A stretch of 64,000 nucleotides of DNA from Herbidospora mongoliensis (GTDB lineage: Bacteria; Actinomycetota; Actinomycetes; Streptosporangiales; Streptosporangiaceae). Positions 34,679-41,556 of this stretch are shown here, piece after piece. A program made the position numbers and the translations under genes. Positions within the stretch are counted from its first letter, which is position 1. Each line of letters starts with the position of its first letter. The stretch lies in assembly GCF_001570545.1 (NCBI RefSeq), contig NZ_BBXD01000021.1, positions 213,557 through 277,556 on the forward strand, given 5' to 3'. The notes beneath the pieces were generated by a model. It had not been told where the DNA came from, ran no database searches, and saw only the letters and a list, made by a program, of their open reading frames with translations.

Positions 34679-34691
34679 GGGGCTTCGCCCC
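34679..34691. promoter_or_regulatory. Tight GC hairpin in two-component-system promoter region
   Basis: GGGGC-TTC-GCCCC lies between the small membrane protein gene and the response-regulator gene. It may be part of the leader or an operator for autoregulation. Confidence 0.35.
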
Positions 34692-34723
34692 CGTATGGGG
34701 CATTGGCTAGCCTGTCGGGCACC

Positions 34724-35401
34724 ATGGCCAGTCTGCTGCTCATCGAAGACGACGTGACGATCCGGACCGCGCTGGTCCGCGCCCTCCGCGACAAGGGACA
34801 CGCCGTCGCGTCGGCGTCGTCCGCGCTGGACGGATTGCGGCAGGCCCTTGACGACCGGCCCGACCTGGTGGTCCTCGACCTGGGACTGCCCGACCTCGAC
34901 GGGTCCGAGCTGCTGCGCATGCTGCGCGCGGTGTCGGCGGTGCCGGTGATCGTGGCGACCGCGCGCGACGGGGACGCCGAGTCGGTCCGGGTGCTCGACG
35001 CCGGGGCCGACGACTACCTGGTGAAGCCGTTCACCGCGGCGCAGCTCGACGCGCGGGTGCGGGCGGTGCTGCGGCGGACCGGATCGGTGGCCGACGACCC
35101 CACGGTCACGGTCGGCGGCCTGCGGGTCGATCCGCGCGGCCGGGAGGCGTCCCTGGACGGGCGGACCCTGGATCTGACGCCGCGCGAGTTCGACCTGCTC
35201 CTCTATCTGGCGTCCCGGGCCGGGCACGTGGTGACGAAACGGGAGCTCCTCATCGAGGTGTGGCAACTGCCGTACGGCGGCACGGACAAGACCGTTGACG
35301 TGCACCTGTCGTGGCTGCGGCGGAAACTCGGCGAGACGGCCCAGGAGCCGCGTTACCTGCACACGATGCGCGGCGTGGGGGTCAAGCTGGTGTCACCGTG
35401 A
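34724..35401 (+). CDS. OmpR-family response regulator
   Basis: A 225-residue two-domain regulator. The receiver has LLIEDD for metal binding, the phospho-acceptor Asp in LVVLDLGLPDLDG and the Lys of DYLVKPF. The C-terminal winged-helix domain has LTPREFDLLLYLA and VDVHLSWLRRKLGE. ATG 34724 gives a normal receiver N-terminus. The kinase gene begins at the overlapping GTGA of its stop, so both are made from one transcript. The target genes are not evident beyond the adjacent small exported proteins. Confidence 0.95.
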   Translation: MASLLLIEDDVTIRTALVRALRDKGHAVASASSALDGLRQALDDRPDLVVLDLGLPDLDGSELLRMLRAVSAVPVIVATARDGDAESVRVLDAGADDYLVKPFTAAQLDARVRAVLRRTGSVADDPTVTVGGLRVDPRGREASLDGRTLDLTPREFDLLLYLASRAGHVVTKRELLIEVWQLPYGGTDKTVDVHLSWLRRKLGETAQEPRYLHTMRGVGVKLVSP

Positions 35402-36618
35402 GGCGGCGGCTCGCGCTCCTGGTGGCCGCGACGACCTCGCTGGTGCTGGTGGCGATGCTGGTGCCGTTGGCCCTGCTGGTGCGGGCGACGGCCGAGAACG
35501 GCGCGATCACCCAGGCGACCGCCGAGGCCCAGTCGGTGGCGGCGGTGATCGGGACGGTCGACGAGGCGACCCTGAACCTCACGATCAGCAGGTCCGAGGC
35601 GACCGGCGGGCACGACATCGCCGTCTTCCATCCCGGGACGCAATCTGTGTCCGAGGCCGTCGAACTGGCCCGGCGCGGACGCAGTTTCACCGCCGTCTCC
35701 CCCTCCGGGGGCCGCGAGATCCTGGTCGCGGTGCAGGGGCCCGCCGGGACGAGCGTGGTCCAGGTCGTGCTGACGCCCGACGACCTGACCCGCGGCGTCG
35801 GGCAGACCTGGCTCGGCCTGCTGCTGCTCGGGATCGTGCTGATCGGCCTCGGCGTGGCCCTCGCCGACCGCCTGGCGGTGGCGATCACGCGCCCGATGAC
35901 CGCCCTGGCCCGGGTGTCACACCGGCTGGCCGGCGGCGACCTGGAAGCCCGCGCGGTCCCGGGCGGCCCGCCGGAGGTACGGTCGGCGGGGCTGGCGCTC
36001 AACCACCTGGCCGGACGCATCGGCGAACTGCTGACCGAGGAACGGGAGACCGTCGCCGACCTCTCCCACCGGCTGCGCACACCCCTGACCGGGCTCCGAC
36101 TGGAGGCCGAGTCGCTTCAGGACGCGGCTGAAGCCGAGCGCATCGCCGCCCGGGTCGACGCGCTGGAGAAGGCCGTGACCTCGGTGATCCTGGACGCGCG
36201 GCGTCGCTCCCAGGAGAAGGGCTCCTGCGACGCGGCTCTCGTGGTGCGGGAACGGGCCGAGTTCTGGTCGGTGCTGGCCGAGGAGCAGGAACGCGCGTTC
36301 GCGGTGTCGGTTCCGCCATCAGCGGTCGAGGTGCCCATCTCGGCCCCCGACCTCGCGGCGGCCCTGGACGCGCTCTTCGAGAACGTGTTCGCCCACACCG
36401 ACGAAGGGGTTCCCTTCTCCGTACGTCTTTCCGGCACCGACCTCGTGGTGGAGGACGACGGCCCCGGCTTCGGCCCGTCCGCCCTGGAACGCGGGCGCAG
36501 CGGAGCCGGGTCGACGGGACTGGGCCTGGACATCGTGCGCCGGACCGTACCGGAGATGCGGTTGGAGAGATCGGCCCATGGCGGCGCGCGGGTGGTGCTG
36601 ACGTTAGTGACGTCTTAG
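35398..36618 (+). CDS. Two-component sensor histidine kinase
   Basis: A 406-residue kinase, partner of the preceding response regulator (4-base GTGA overlap). Two membrane segments (about residues 5-28 and 142-165) bracket an extracytoplasmic sensor of about 110 residues. A HAMP region follows, then the phospho-acceptor box LSHRLRTPLTGLRL and the ATPase domain with DDGPGFGPSA and GSTGLGLDIVRR. The first residue after the phospho-His is Arg instead of the usual Glu; such variants are common in actinomycetes. The ligand is unknown. Confidence 0.93.
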   Translation: MRRRLALLVAATTSLVLVAMLVPLALLVRATAENGAITQATAEAQSVAAVIGTVDEATLNLTISRSEATGGHDIAVFHPGTQSVSEAVELARRGRSFTAVSPSGGREILVAVQGPAGTSVVQVVLTPDDLTRGVGQTWLGLLLLGIVLIGLGVALADRLAVAITRPMTALARVSHRLAGGDLEARAVPGGPPEVRSAGLALNHLAGRIGELLTEERETVADLSHRLRTPLTGLRLEAESLQDAAEAERIAARVDALEKAVTSVILDARRRSQEKGSCDAALVVRERAEFWSVLAEEQERAFAVSVPPSAVEVPISAPDLAAALDALFENVFAHTDEGVPFSVRLSGTDLVVEDDGPGFGPSALERGRSGAGSTGLGLDIVRRTVPEMRLERSAHGGARVVLTLVTS

Positions 36619-36653
36619 CGTGGCGATATCCCGCATTTCGCGAGGCTGAGGAC

Positions 36654-36938
36654 ATGAGAATCCGCTACGCGGCAGTCGCCGCGGTCACCGTTCTCGGCCT
36701 GACCGCCGCCGCCACCCCCGCCGTCGCCGCCACTGCCACCGCGACCACCAAGGCGCAGGCCGTGAAAATCGCGAAGAAGAAGGTCCCCGGCGCTTACGTG
36801 AGCGATGTCGAGCGCGAATACGAGCACGGCCACAAGACGTGGAAAATCGAACTCGAGAAGGGCAACTGGGAGTACGACGTGTATGTCGCCGTCTCCAACG
36901 GGCGCATCATCAAGTTCAAGCGCGACTGGGACGACTGA
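36654..36938 (+). CDS. Secreted PepSY-domain protein
   Basis: A 94-residue protein with a classical Sec signal peptide (RIRYAAVAAVTVLGLTAAA, cleavage predicted near AVA-AT) and a single small PepSY-like domain: KAQAVKIAKKKVPGAYVSDV followed by TWKIELEKGNWEYDVYV. PepSY proteins bind or inhibit proteases or metals outside the membrane. It starts 35 bases after the kinase stop on the same strand, and similar pairs are common next to OmpR-type systems, so it is probably co-regulated. Confidence 0.8.
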   Translation: MRIRYAAVAAVTVLGLTAAATPAVAATATATTKAQAVKIAKKKVPGAYVSDVEREYEHGHKTWKIELEKGNWEYDVYVAVSNGRIIKFKRDWDD

Positions 36939-36978
36939 CGCCCTCGACGGCACCTGAGACAAGATTCACACTGGGAAC

Positions 36979-37488
36979 ATGGCGAGCCCTCGGTTGGTCG
37001 GAGAACGATTCAACCTGCCGTTGGTCCTTGACCGGCTGGCCGCTCCCGACGCCCATTCCCCGGACAACCCGGTGCTGATCCGCCTGTTCGCCGAAGACCA
37101 GGCGGATCGGGTCGGCGGCGTGTCGGCCGAAGGACATCTCGACCGGGATCTGGCCCGGCGGTCCAAGGCGATGCGACTGCTGGGAAGCGGGCATGTGCGG
37201 TCGCCGCGCGATTACTACAACGTGGCGATGGTGCTGCAGCATTCTGGGCTGGCCGAGCATCACCATCTGGCTCATGTGCTGGCGCGGTTGAGCGCGCTGG
37301 CGGGCTATGGGCCGTCCAAATGGCTCGCGGCCGCCGCGATGGACCGGTGGCTGATGCACCAGGGCCTGCCGCAGCACTACGGAACGCAATATGTGGAGGA
37401 CATGACGGGTTTCCGGCTGTGGGACGTGGAGCCGGGAACCACGGACGAGGAGAGAGCCGAATGGAATGTGCCGCCGCTGGGGGCCTGA
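36979..37488 (+). CDS. Uncharacterised protein, DUF6624-like
   Basis: A 169-residue soluble, His-rich, helical protein. The C-terminal half (YYNVAMVLQHSG, HHHLAHVLARLSALAGYG, AMDRWLMHQGLPQHYGTQY) resembles the uncharacterised family in which substrate-like His and Gln residues recur in helical pairs; DUF6624 is my best guess from memory. No signal peptide or membrane segment is present. It lies 40 bases after the PepSY gene and converges with the araC-like gene. No function is assigned. Confidence 0.65.
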   Translation: MASPRLVGERFNLPLVLDRLAAPDAHSPDNPVLIRLFAEDQADRVGGVSAEGHLDRDLARRSKAMRLLGSGHVRSPRDYYNVAMVLQHSGLAEHHHLAHVLARLSALAGYGPSKWLAAAAMDRWLMHQGLPQHYGTQYVEDMTGFRLWDVEPGTTDEERAEWNVPPLGA

Positions 37489-37498
37489 GGCTCACGCG

Positions 37499-37861
37499 TC
37501 AGGCGGCGGCACTCTCCGCCCACCGCTTCCGGTAGGCCGCCGGCGATTCCCCGTACTCCTCCAGGAACACCCGCGAGAAGTGCGAGCACGACCGGAACCC
37601 CCACCGCTGAGCGATGACCCCCACGGGCACCCCCGCCATGGAGGGCGAGACCAGTTCGGCCCTACAACGCTCCAACCGGCGTGACCGGATGAACCGCGCC
37701 GCCGAGACCCCCCGAGCCTCGAACATCCGGTAGAGCCCCCGGATCGACAGGTAGTGCGCTGCGGCGATGGAAGGCGGGCACAGGTCAGGATCCCCGAGGC
37801 GGTGGTCGATGTAAGCCACGATGCGTGCCATCAGGTGATCATCCATGGTCATCCGCGACAT
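37499..37861 (-). CDS. Short AraC-family regulator (DNA-binding domain only)
   Basis: About 120 residues from ATG 37861, essentially only the paired helix-turn-helix domain: AAAHYLSIRGLYRMFEARG, FIRSRRLERCRAEL and WGFRSCSHFSRVFLEEYG. Typical relatives have an additional N-terminal sensor domain of about 180 residues, which is absent. An upstream ATG at 37933 would run the coding sequence through three tandem 11-bp repeats, which look like binding sites, so I prefer the short form. It is divergent from the amidotransferase gene. It may be a truncated relic or a genuine minimal regulator. Confidence 0.75.
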   Translation of the reverse strand: MSRMTMDDHLMARIVAYIDHRLGDPDLCPPSIAAAHYLSIRGLYRMFEARGVSAARFIRSRRLERCRAELVSPSMAGVPVGVIAQRWGFRSCSHFSRVFLEEYGESPAAYRKRWAESAAA

Positions 37862-37884
37862 ACGGTCCAACGTAGAAGGCGCGT

Positions 37885-37917
37885 GTATAGGCGCCGTATA
37901 TCCGCTGTATAGCCGCG
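37885..37917. repeat. Three abutting 11-bp direct repeats upstream of araC-like gene
   Basis: GTATAGGCGCC, GTATATCCGCT and GTATAGCCGCG follow one another without gaps. The 11-bp period is about one helical turn, and direct repeats are the usual AraC-family site. They lie 24-56 bases upstream of the likely start. Confidence 0.65.
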
Positions 37918-38002
37918 TCTTGACCTCCACCATGATCACAGCTGGCCAAACCGTTGTCCGTGCCGATCTGTGCCGGTTTACGGCTGAGGGGATAAGCACG
38001 TC

Positions 38003-38851
38003 ATGTGCCGCCTCTTCGGCTTGACCGCCGCCCCGCACCGCACCAAAGCGACGTTCTGGCTGCTGGACGCCCCCGACTCGCTCACCGCCCAGAGCCACCA
38101 CGACCCGGACGGCGCCGGCCTGGGCTACTTCGCCGACGGAGAGGCCCACACCCACAAGGCCCCGATCGCGGCTTATGAAGACCGCTGCTTCGCCGAAGAG
38201 GCCAAACAGGAGAGCTCGACGACGTTCATCGCGCACGTGCGGTACGCCTCGACGGGCGGCCTGGACATGAAGAACACCCACCCGTTCGAACAGGACAACC
38301 GCCTGTTCGCCCACAACGGCGTCGTGGAGGGCCTGGACAGAATGGAGGCGCGGCTCGGGCCCGACCGTTCACTCGTGAAGGGCGACACCGATTCGGAGCG
38401 CGTGTTCGCCCTCATCACCAGCGAGATCCGCGCCAACGGCGGCGACGTCACCGCGGCCATCACGACGACGACCCGCTGGATCGCCGAACAGCTCCCGTTG
38501 TTCGCGCTGAACCTGATCCTGATCACCGACAGGGAACTGTGGGCGCTGCGTTATCCGGAGACGCACCGGCTGTATGTCCTGGAACGCCCGCCGGCCCATC
38601 TCCGCCATGAGGGAACCGAAGGCCGCATCCGCGTGCACAGCGCCGACCTGGCCACCATGCCCTGCGTCGTGGTGGCCAGCGAACGCATGGACGCCGACCC
38701 CGGCTGGCGCCTGATGGAACCCGGCGAACTCCTCCATGTGGACGGAGCCCAGCGCACCCACAAGAAGATCATTCTGCCTGACCCGCCCCGGCACCAGATG
38801 AGCCTGCGGGACCTGCGCCCCGAGGCGGCGGCCTCGCAGCACACCGCCTAG
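38003..38851 (+). CDS. Class II glutamine amidotransferase (YafJ-like)
   Basis: A 282-residue N-terminal-nucleophile amidohydrolase. The protein begins MCRLFGL, with Cys2 as the nucleophile once Met is removed, and continues with the class II motifs HDPDGAGLGYF, AHVRYAST and THPFEQDNRLFAHNG. This single-domain type (E. coli YafJ/DUG3-like) hydrolyses glutamine or gamma-glutamyl compounds; the natural partner is unknown. Its TAG stop sits in CTAG, shared with the convergent monooxygenase gene. Confidence 0.9.
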   Translation: MCRLFGLTAAPHRTKATFWLLDAPDSLTAQSHHDPDGAGLGYFADGEAHTHKAPIAAYEDRCFAEEAKQESSTTFIAHVRYASTGGLDMKNTHPFEQDNRLFAHNGVVEGLDRMEARLGPDRSLVKGDTDSERVFALITSEIRANGGDVTAAITTTTRWIAEQLPLFALNLILITDRELWALRYPETHRLYVLERPPAHLRHEGTEGRIRVHSADLATMPCVVVASERMDADPGWRLMEPGELLHVDGAQRTHKKIILPDPPRHQMSLRDLRPEAAASQHTA

Positions 38852-39999
38852 ACCTGCTCGTTCCAGTCGATGCGGTGGTCGAACATCCACGACAGGGCGC
38901 CCCGTTTCGCCACCTGCCGGAGCACCACCGGCAGGAACAGGTCGCGGACGAAAGCCCCGAAGGGCCCAGGGGCCTTGCCGTCACCGTTGCGTTTGCCCTG
39001 CGCGACGACCCGCTCCACGCGCCCCCGGCGCAGCCGCTCGTAGACGGCGAAGGCCTCGGGCGCCTCCCGGTCGCGCAGGCATCTGGCCAGGACGACGGCG
39101 TCCTCGATCGCCATCGACGCGCCCTGCCCGGAAGACGGCGAGGTCGCGTGGGCCGCGTCGCCGACGATCACCATGCGGGAGTTCGACCAGGTCGGAACGG
39201 TCGGCAGGTCGTAGGTGTTCCAGGCCGGGAGCATGTTCGGGGTCGCCGCGATGATGTCCCGCATGGGCCCGGCGTCGTTCCTGAACAGGTCGAGCAGCAT
39301 GGCCGGAGTGACGGCGGCCAGGTCGGCGGCTGTGGGCTCCTTCGGGCTGGCCGGGTTGGCGAACCACCACACACCCCCGTCGGGATGGATCAGGTACCCG
39401 AAGAAGCAGCGGCTCCCGAAGACGAAGTAACTGACGCCGGGACGCCCCGGCACCTTCACCCCCTCGGCGAACCCGCCCGTGTTGAGCAGCCCCAGGTGCC
39501 GGGGCCGGGGCGCGCCGGGATCGATGAGCTGCCGCGTGCGCGACCGCAGCCCGTCGGCGCCGATGAGCAGCGCGCCGTCCGCCGTGGTCCCGTCGGCGAA
39601 CTCGGCCCGTACGCCCCCGCTGGAGACGACCGCGTCCGTCAGCCGCTTGCCGTATTCGACGACCACCCCGCGCCGGACGGCCTCGTCCCGGAGAACCCCG
39701 TAGAGGTCTCCCCGCCGCAGGGTCCGGCTCGGCTGCCCGACTGTGGCCAGTTCGCGGCCCTTGGCGTTGACGATGACGCCCTCGGGCGTGTCCATCCCCA
39801 GGTCCATGACGAGGTCGCGCAGGTCCAGGACCCGCAGCGCCTCCAGCCCGTTCTCCGCCAGCGTCAGGAACGCCCCGATCCCATCGGAGCCCCGGTCGTA
39901 CGCCTCGAACAGGCGCACCCCGAGCCCGGCCTTCCTGAGCGCCATGGCCGTGACCGGCCCCGCGATGCCGCCACCGATGATCAATGCATCCTTGGTCAT
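38848..39999 (-). CDS. FAD-dependent monooxygenase
   Basis: A 383-residue class A flavoprotein hydroxylase. It has the N-terminal Rossmann motif IIGGGIAGPVTAMALRKAG, the DG motif LLIGADGLRSRTR and the second FAD site VIVGDAAHATSPSSGQGAS. Such enzymes hydroxylate aromatic or polyketide-like compounds using NAD(P)H. It starts at ATG 39999, divergent from a PadR-family gene across a short AT-rich promoter, so it is probably the PadR target. A TATAGT hexamer 6 bases before the ATG suggests a leaderless transcript. Confidence 0.92.
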   Translation of the reverse strand: MTKDALIIGGGIAGPVTAMALRKAGLGVRLFEAYDRGSDGIGAFLTLAENGLEALRVLDLRDLVMDLGMDTPEGVIVNAKGRELATVGQPSRTLRRGDLYGVLRDEAVRRGVVVEYGKRLTDAVVSSGGVRAEFADGTTADGALLIGADGLRSRTRQLIDPGAPRPRHLGLLNTGGFAEGVKVPGRPGVSYFVFGSRCFFGYLIHPDGGVWWFANPASPKEPTAADLAAVTPAMLLDLFRNDAGPMRDIIAATPNMLPAWNTYDLPTVPTWSNSRMVIVGDAAHATSPSSGQGASMAIEDAVVLARCLRDREAPEAFAVYERLRRGRVERVVAQGKRNGDGKAPGPFGAFVRDLFLPVVLRQVAKRGALSWMFDHRIDWNEQV

Positions 40000-40001
40000 A
40001 C

Positions 40002-40024
40002 TATGACTATACATAAAATGACTA
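40002..40024. promoter_or_regulatory. AT-rich operator/promoter between monooxygenase and padR genes
   Basis: TATG-ACTATA-CATA (40002-40015) is an inverted repeat of the size used by PadR proteins, and ATGACTA occurs twice 15 bases apart (40003 and 40018). The 34-base gap is strikingly AT-rich for this genome and must hold both promoters. Confidence 0.55.
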
Positions 40025-40033
40025 ACAAATACG

Positions 40034-40603
40034 ATGGCCGCCATGACAACCCGGCGATCTCCTCTGGCGATGGCGGTGCTCTCACTGGTCGTGGAGATGC
40101 CGATGCACGCCTACCGGATGCAGCAACTGATCAAGGAGCGCCACAAGGACGACGTCGTCAACGTCGCGCAGCGCAACAGCGTCTACCAGACGATCGACCG
40201 GCTGCTCCGCGACGGCCTGATCGCCGTACAGACGACGACCCGCGACGAGAACCGCCCCGAACGCACCGTCTACGAGCCCACCGACACCGGCCGCGACACC
40301 CTCCGCGAATGGATGCGGGCCATGCTCGCCGCCCCCAAGCGCGAGTTCCCCGAGTTCCCGGCGGCCCTGGCCTTCCTCCCGGTGCTGACGATCGCCGAGG
40401 CCGTCGAGGCGCTGACCGAACGACTGACCGCCCTGGAGACCCGGTCGGCGGCTCTCGACACCGAACTCACCGACGGCGCGACCTTCCTGCCCCGGGTGTT
40501 CCTGGTGGAGACCGAATATCAGCGGACCGTGGTGGCCGCCGAGGCGGATTATGTCCGGCACCTGCTCGACGACCTGCGAAACGGCGAAGTCACCTGGTAT
40601 TGA
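40034..40603 (+). CDS. PadR-family transcriptional regulator
   Basis: About 189 residues (186 if translation starts at ATG 40043). The N-terminal winged helix has AVLSLVVEMPMHAYRMQQLI and RNSVYQTIDRLLRDGLI, as in PadR proteins; the C-terminal part (VEALTERLTALETRSAALD and beyond) is the dimerisation helix. PadR proteins repress detoxification genes and respond to phenolics or drugs. Divergent orientation indicates control of the FAD monooxygenase and of itself. An unknown beta-rich gene begins 8 bases downstream. Confidence 0.9.
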   Translation: MAAMTTRRSPLAMAVLSLVVEMPMHAYRMQQLIKERHKDDVVNVAQRNSVYQTIDRLLRDGLIAVQTTTRDENRPERTVYEPTDTGRDTLREWMRAMLAAPKREFPEFPAALAFLPVLTIAEAVEALTERLTALETRSAALDTELTDGATFLPRVFLVETEYQRTVVAAEADYVRHLLDDLRNGEVTWY

Positions 40604-40611
40604 GTATTCGA

Positions 40612-41556
40612 ATGACAACGCACGGTGAACCGCGCGCCGCCTACACGGTCGTCCTCGAAGGCAGCGCCGCCGGCGGTGCCCCCTTCACCCGGCAGGGCGA
40701 ATTACGCATCCGGAAATCGACCGGCGGCCAGCCGTTCGACTGGTGCCTGAGGGTCGGCAACCCGGTCGGAACCCCCGCCCCCGGCGCCATCTGGTTCGCC
40801 AGCAACGCGAGCTGTCTCGGCGGCGCCGAAGACGACGTCTACGCCCAGTGGGAGACCGACGGCGATCAGACCGTGCTCACCCCGGTCAGCCAGACCACCA
40901 AGGAGATGAACTTCTTCACCGTGACCTCCGGCGTCATGGCCACCGCGTACACCCCCGACCGTGGCGAGATCCGCTTCACGGCCGACGGTTCCCGGTTGGA
41001 GGGCGCCATCAGCCTCCAGGGCGTCGACGGCACCGGCTCGGCCGAACGCGGCGTCTTCACCGCGACCCTCGACGCCGACCAGATCTCCGACGACCCCGAA
41101 GCGCTGATCTCCTCTCCGGTGGATCCCCAGGTGGCCGATTCGACCGCGCCGGAGCTGAGCGAGTCGGATGCCACCGGCACCCGCTACTCGGTGCGGACCG
41201 TGATCTCCCTCAACCAGCTCAAGGGCGACCCCGACAATCTCGACAGCGCCCGCGCCCGCATCGCGGGAGCCGTCTTCGTCATCGACGAACGCGACGGCGG
41301 CGACTTCGTCTACGCCCCCGCCGACTCGCGCGACGACCTGTTCCCGGTCGAGGGCAGGGTCGCCGACGCGGAGCCGGTCTACGTGATCTCGGGCGAACGC
41401 GAGGCCGACAACGCGAAGGTCACCGTCGGCGGCACCTTCGACCGCAGCGGCCCCGACCCGGTGATCAACCTGACCGTGACCACCACAGCCGTCATCGGCG
41501 GGTCCGCCAACGTGGCCTCATACGAGTTCCGGGCGATCCTCCAGGTCAGCTCGTGA
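40612..41556 (+). CDS. Hypothetical beta-rich cytoplasmic protein
   Basis: A 314-residue acidic protein without signal peptide or membrane segment. The pattern is strongly beta: alternating hydrophobic strands with many Asp, Gly and Thr turns, for example AIWFASNASCLGG, FTVTSGVMATAYTP and VINLTVTTTAVIGGSANV. The two halves have similar strand composition, which may mean an internal duplication. It begins 8 bases after padR (a TTG at 40600 overlapping the padR stop is an alternative start) and its end overlaps the helR gene by 11 bases on the other strand. I do not recognise the family. Confidence 0.7.
   Translation: MTTHGEPRAAYTVVLEGSAAGGAPFTRQGELRIRKSTGGQPFDWCLRVGNPVGTPAPGAIWFASNASCLGGAEDDVYAQWETDGDQTVLTPVSQTTKEMNFFTVTSGVMATAYTPDRGEIRFTADGSRLEGAISLQGVDGTGSAERGVFTATLDADQISDDPEALISSPVDPQVADSTAPELSESDATGTRYSVRTVISLNQLKGDPDNLDSARARIAGAVFVIDERDGGDFVYAPADSRDDLFPVEGRVADAEPVYVISGEREADNAKVTVGGTFDRSGPDPVINLTVTTTAVIGGSANVASYEFRAILQVSS

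Noticed and set aside
38875..40611. N-terminal 579 codons of a long plus-strand ORF
   Set aside because: This part is antisense to the monooxygenase and out of frame with padR; only the part after ATG 40612 is retained as a gene.
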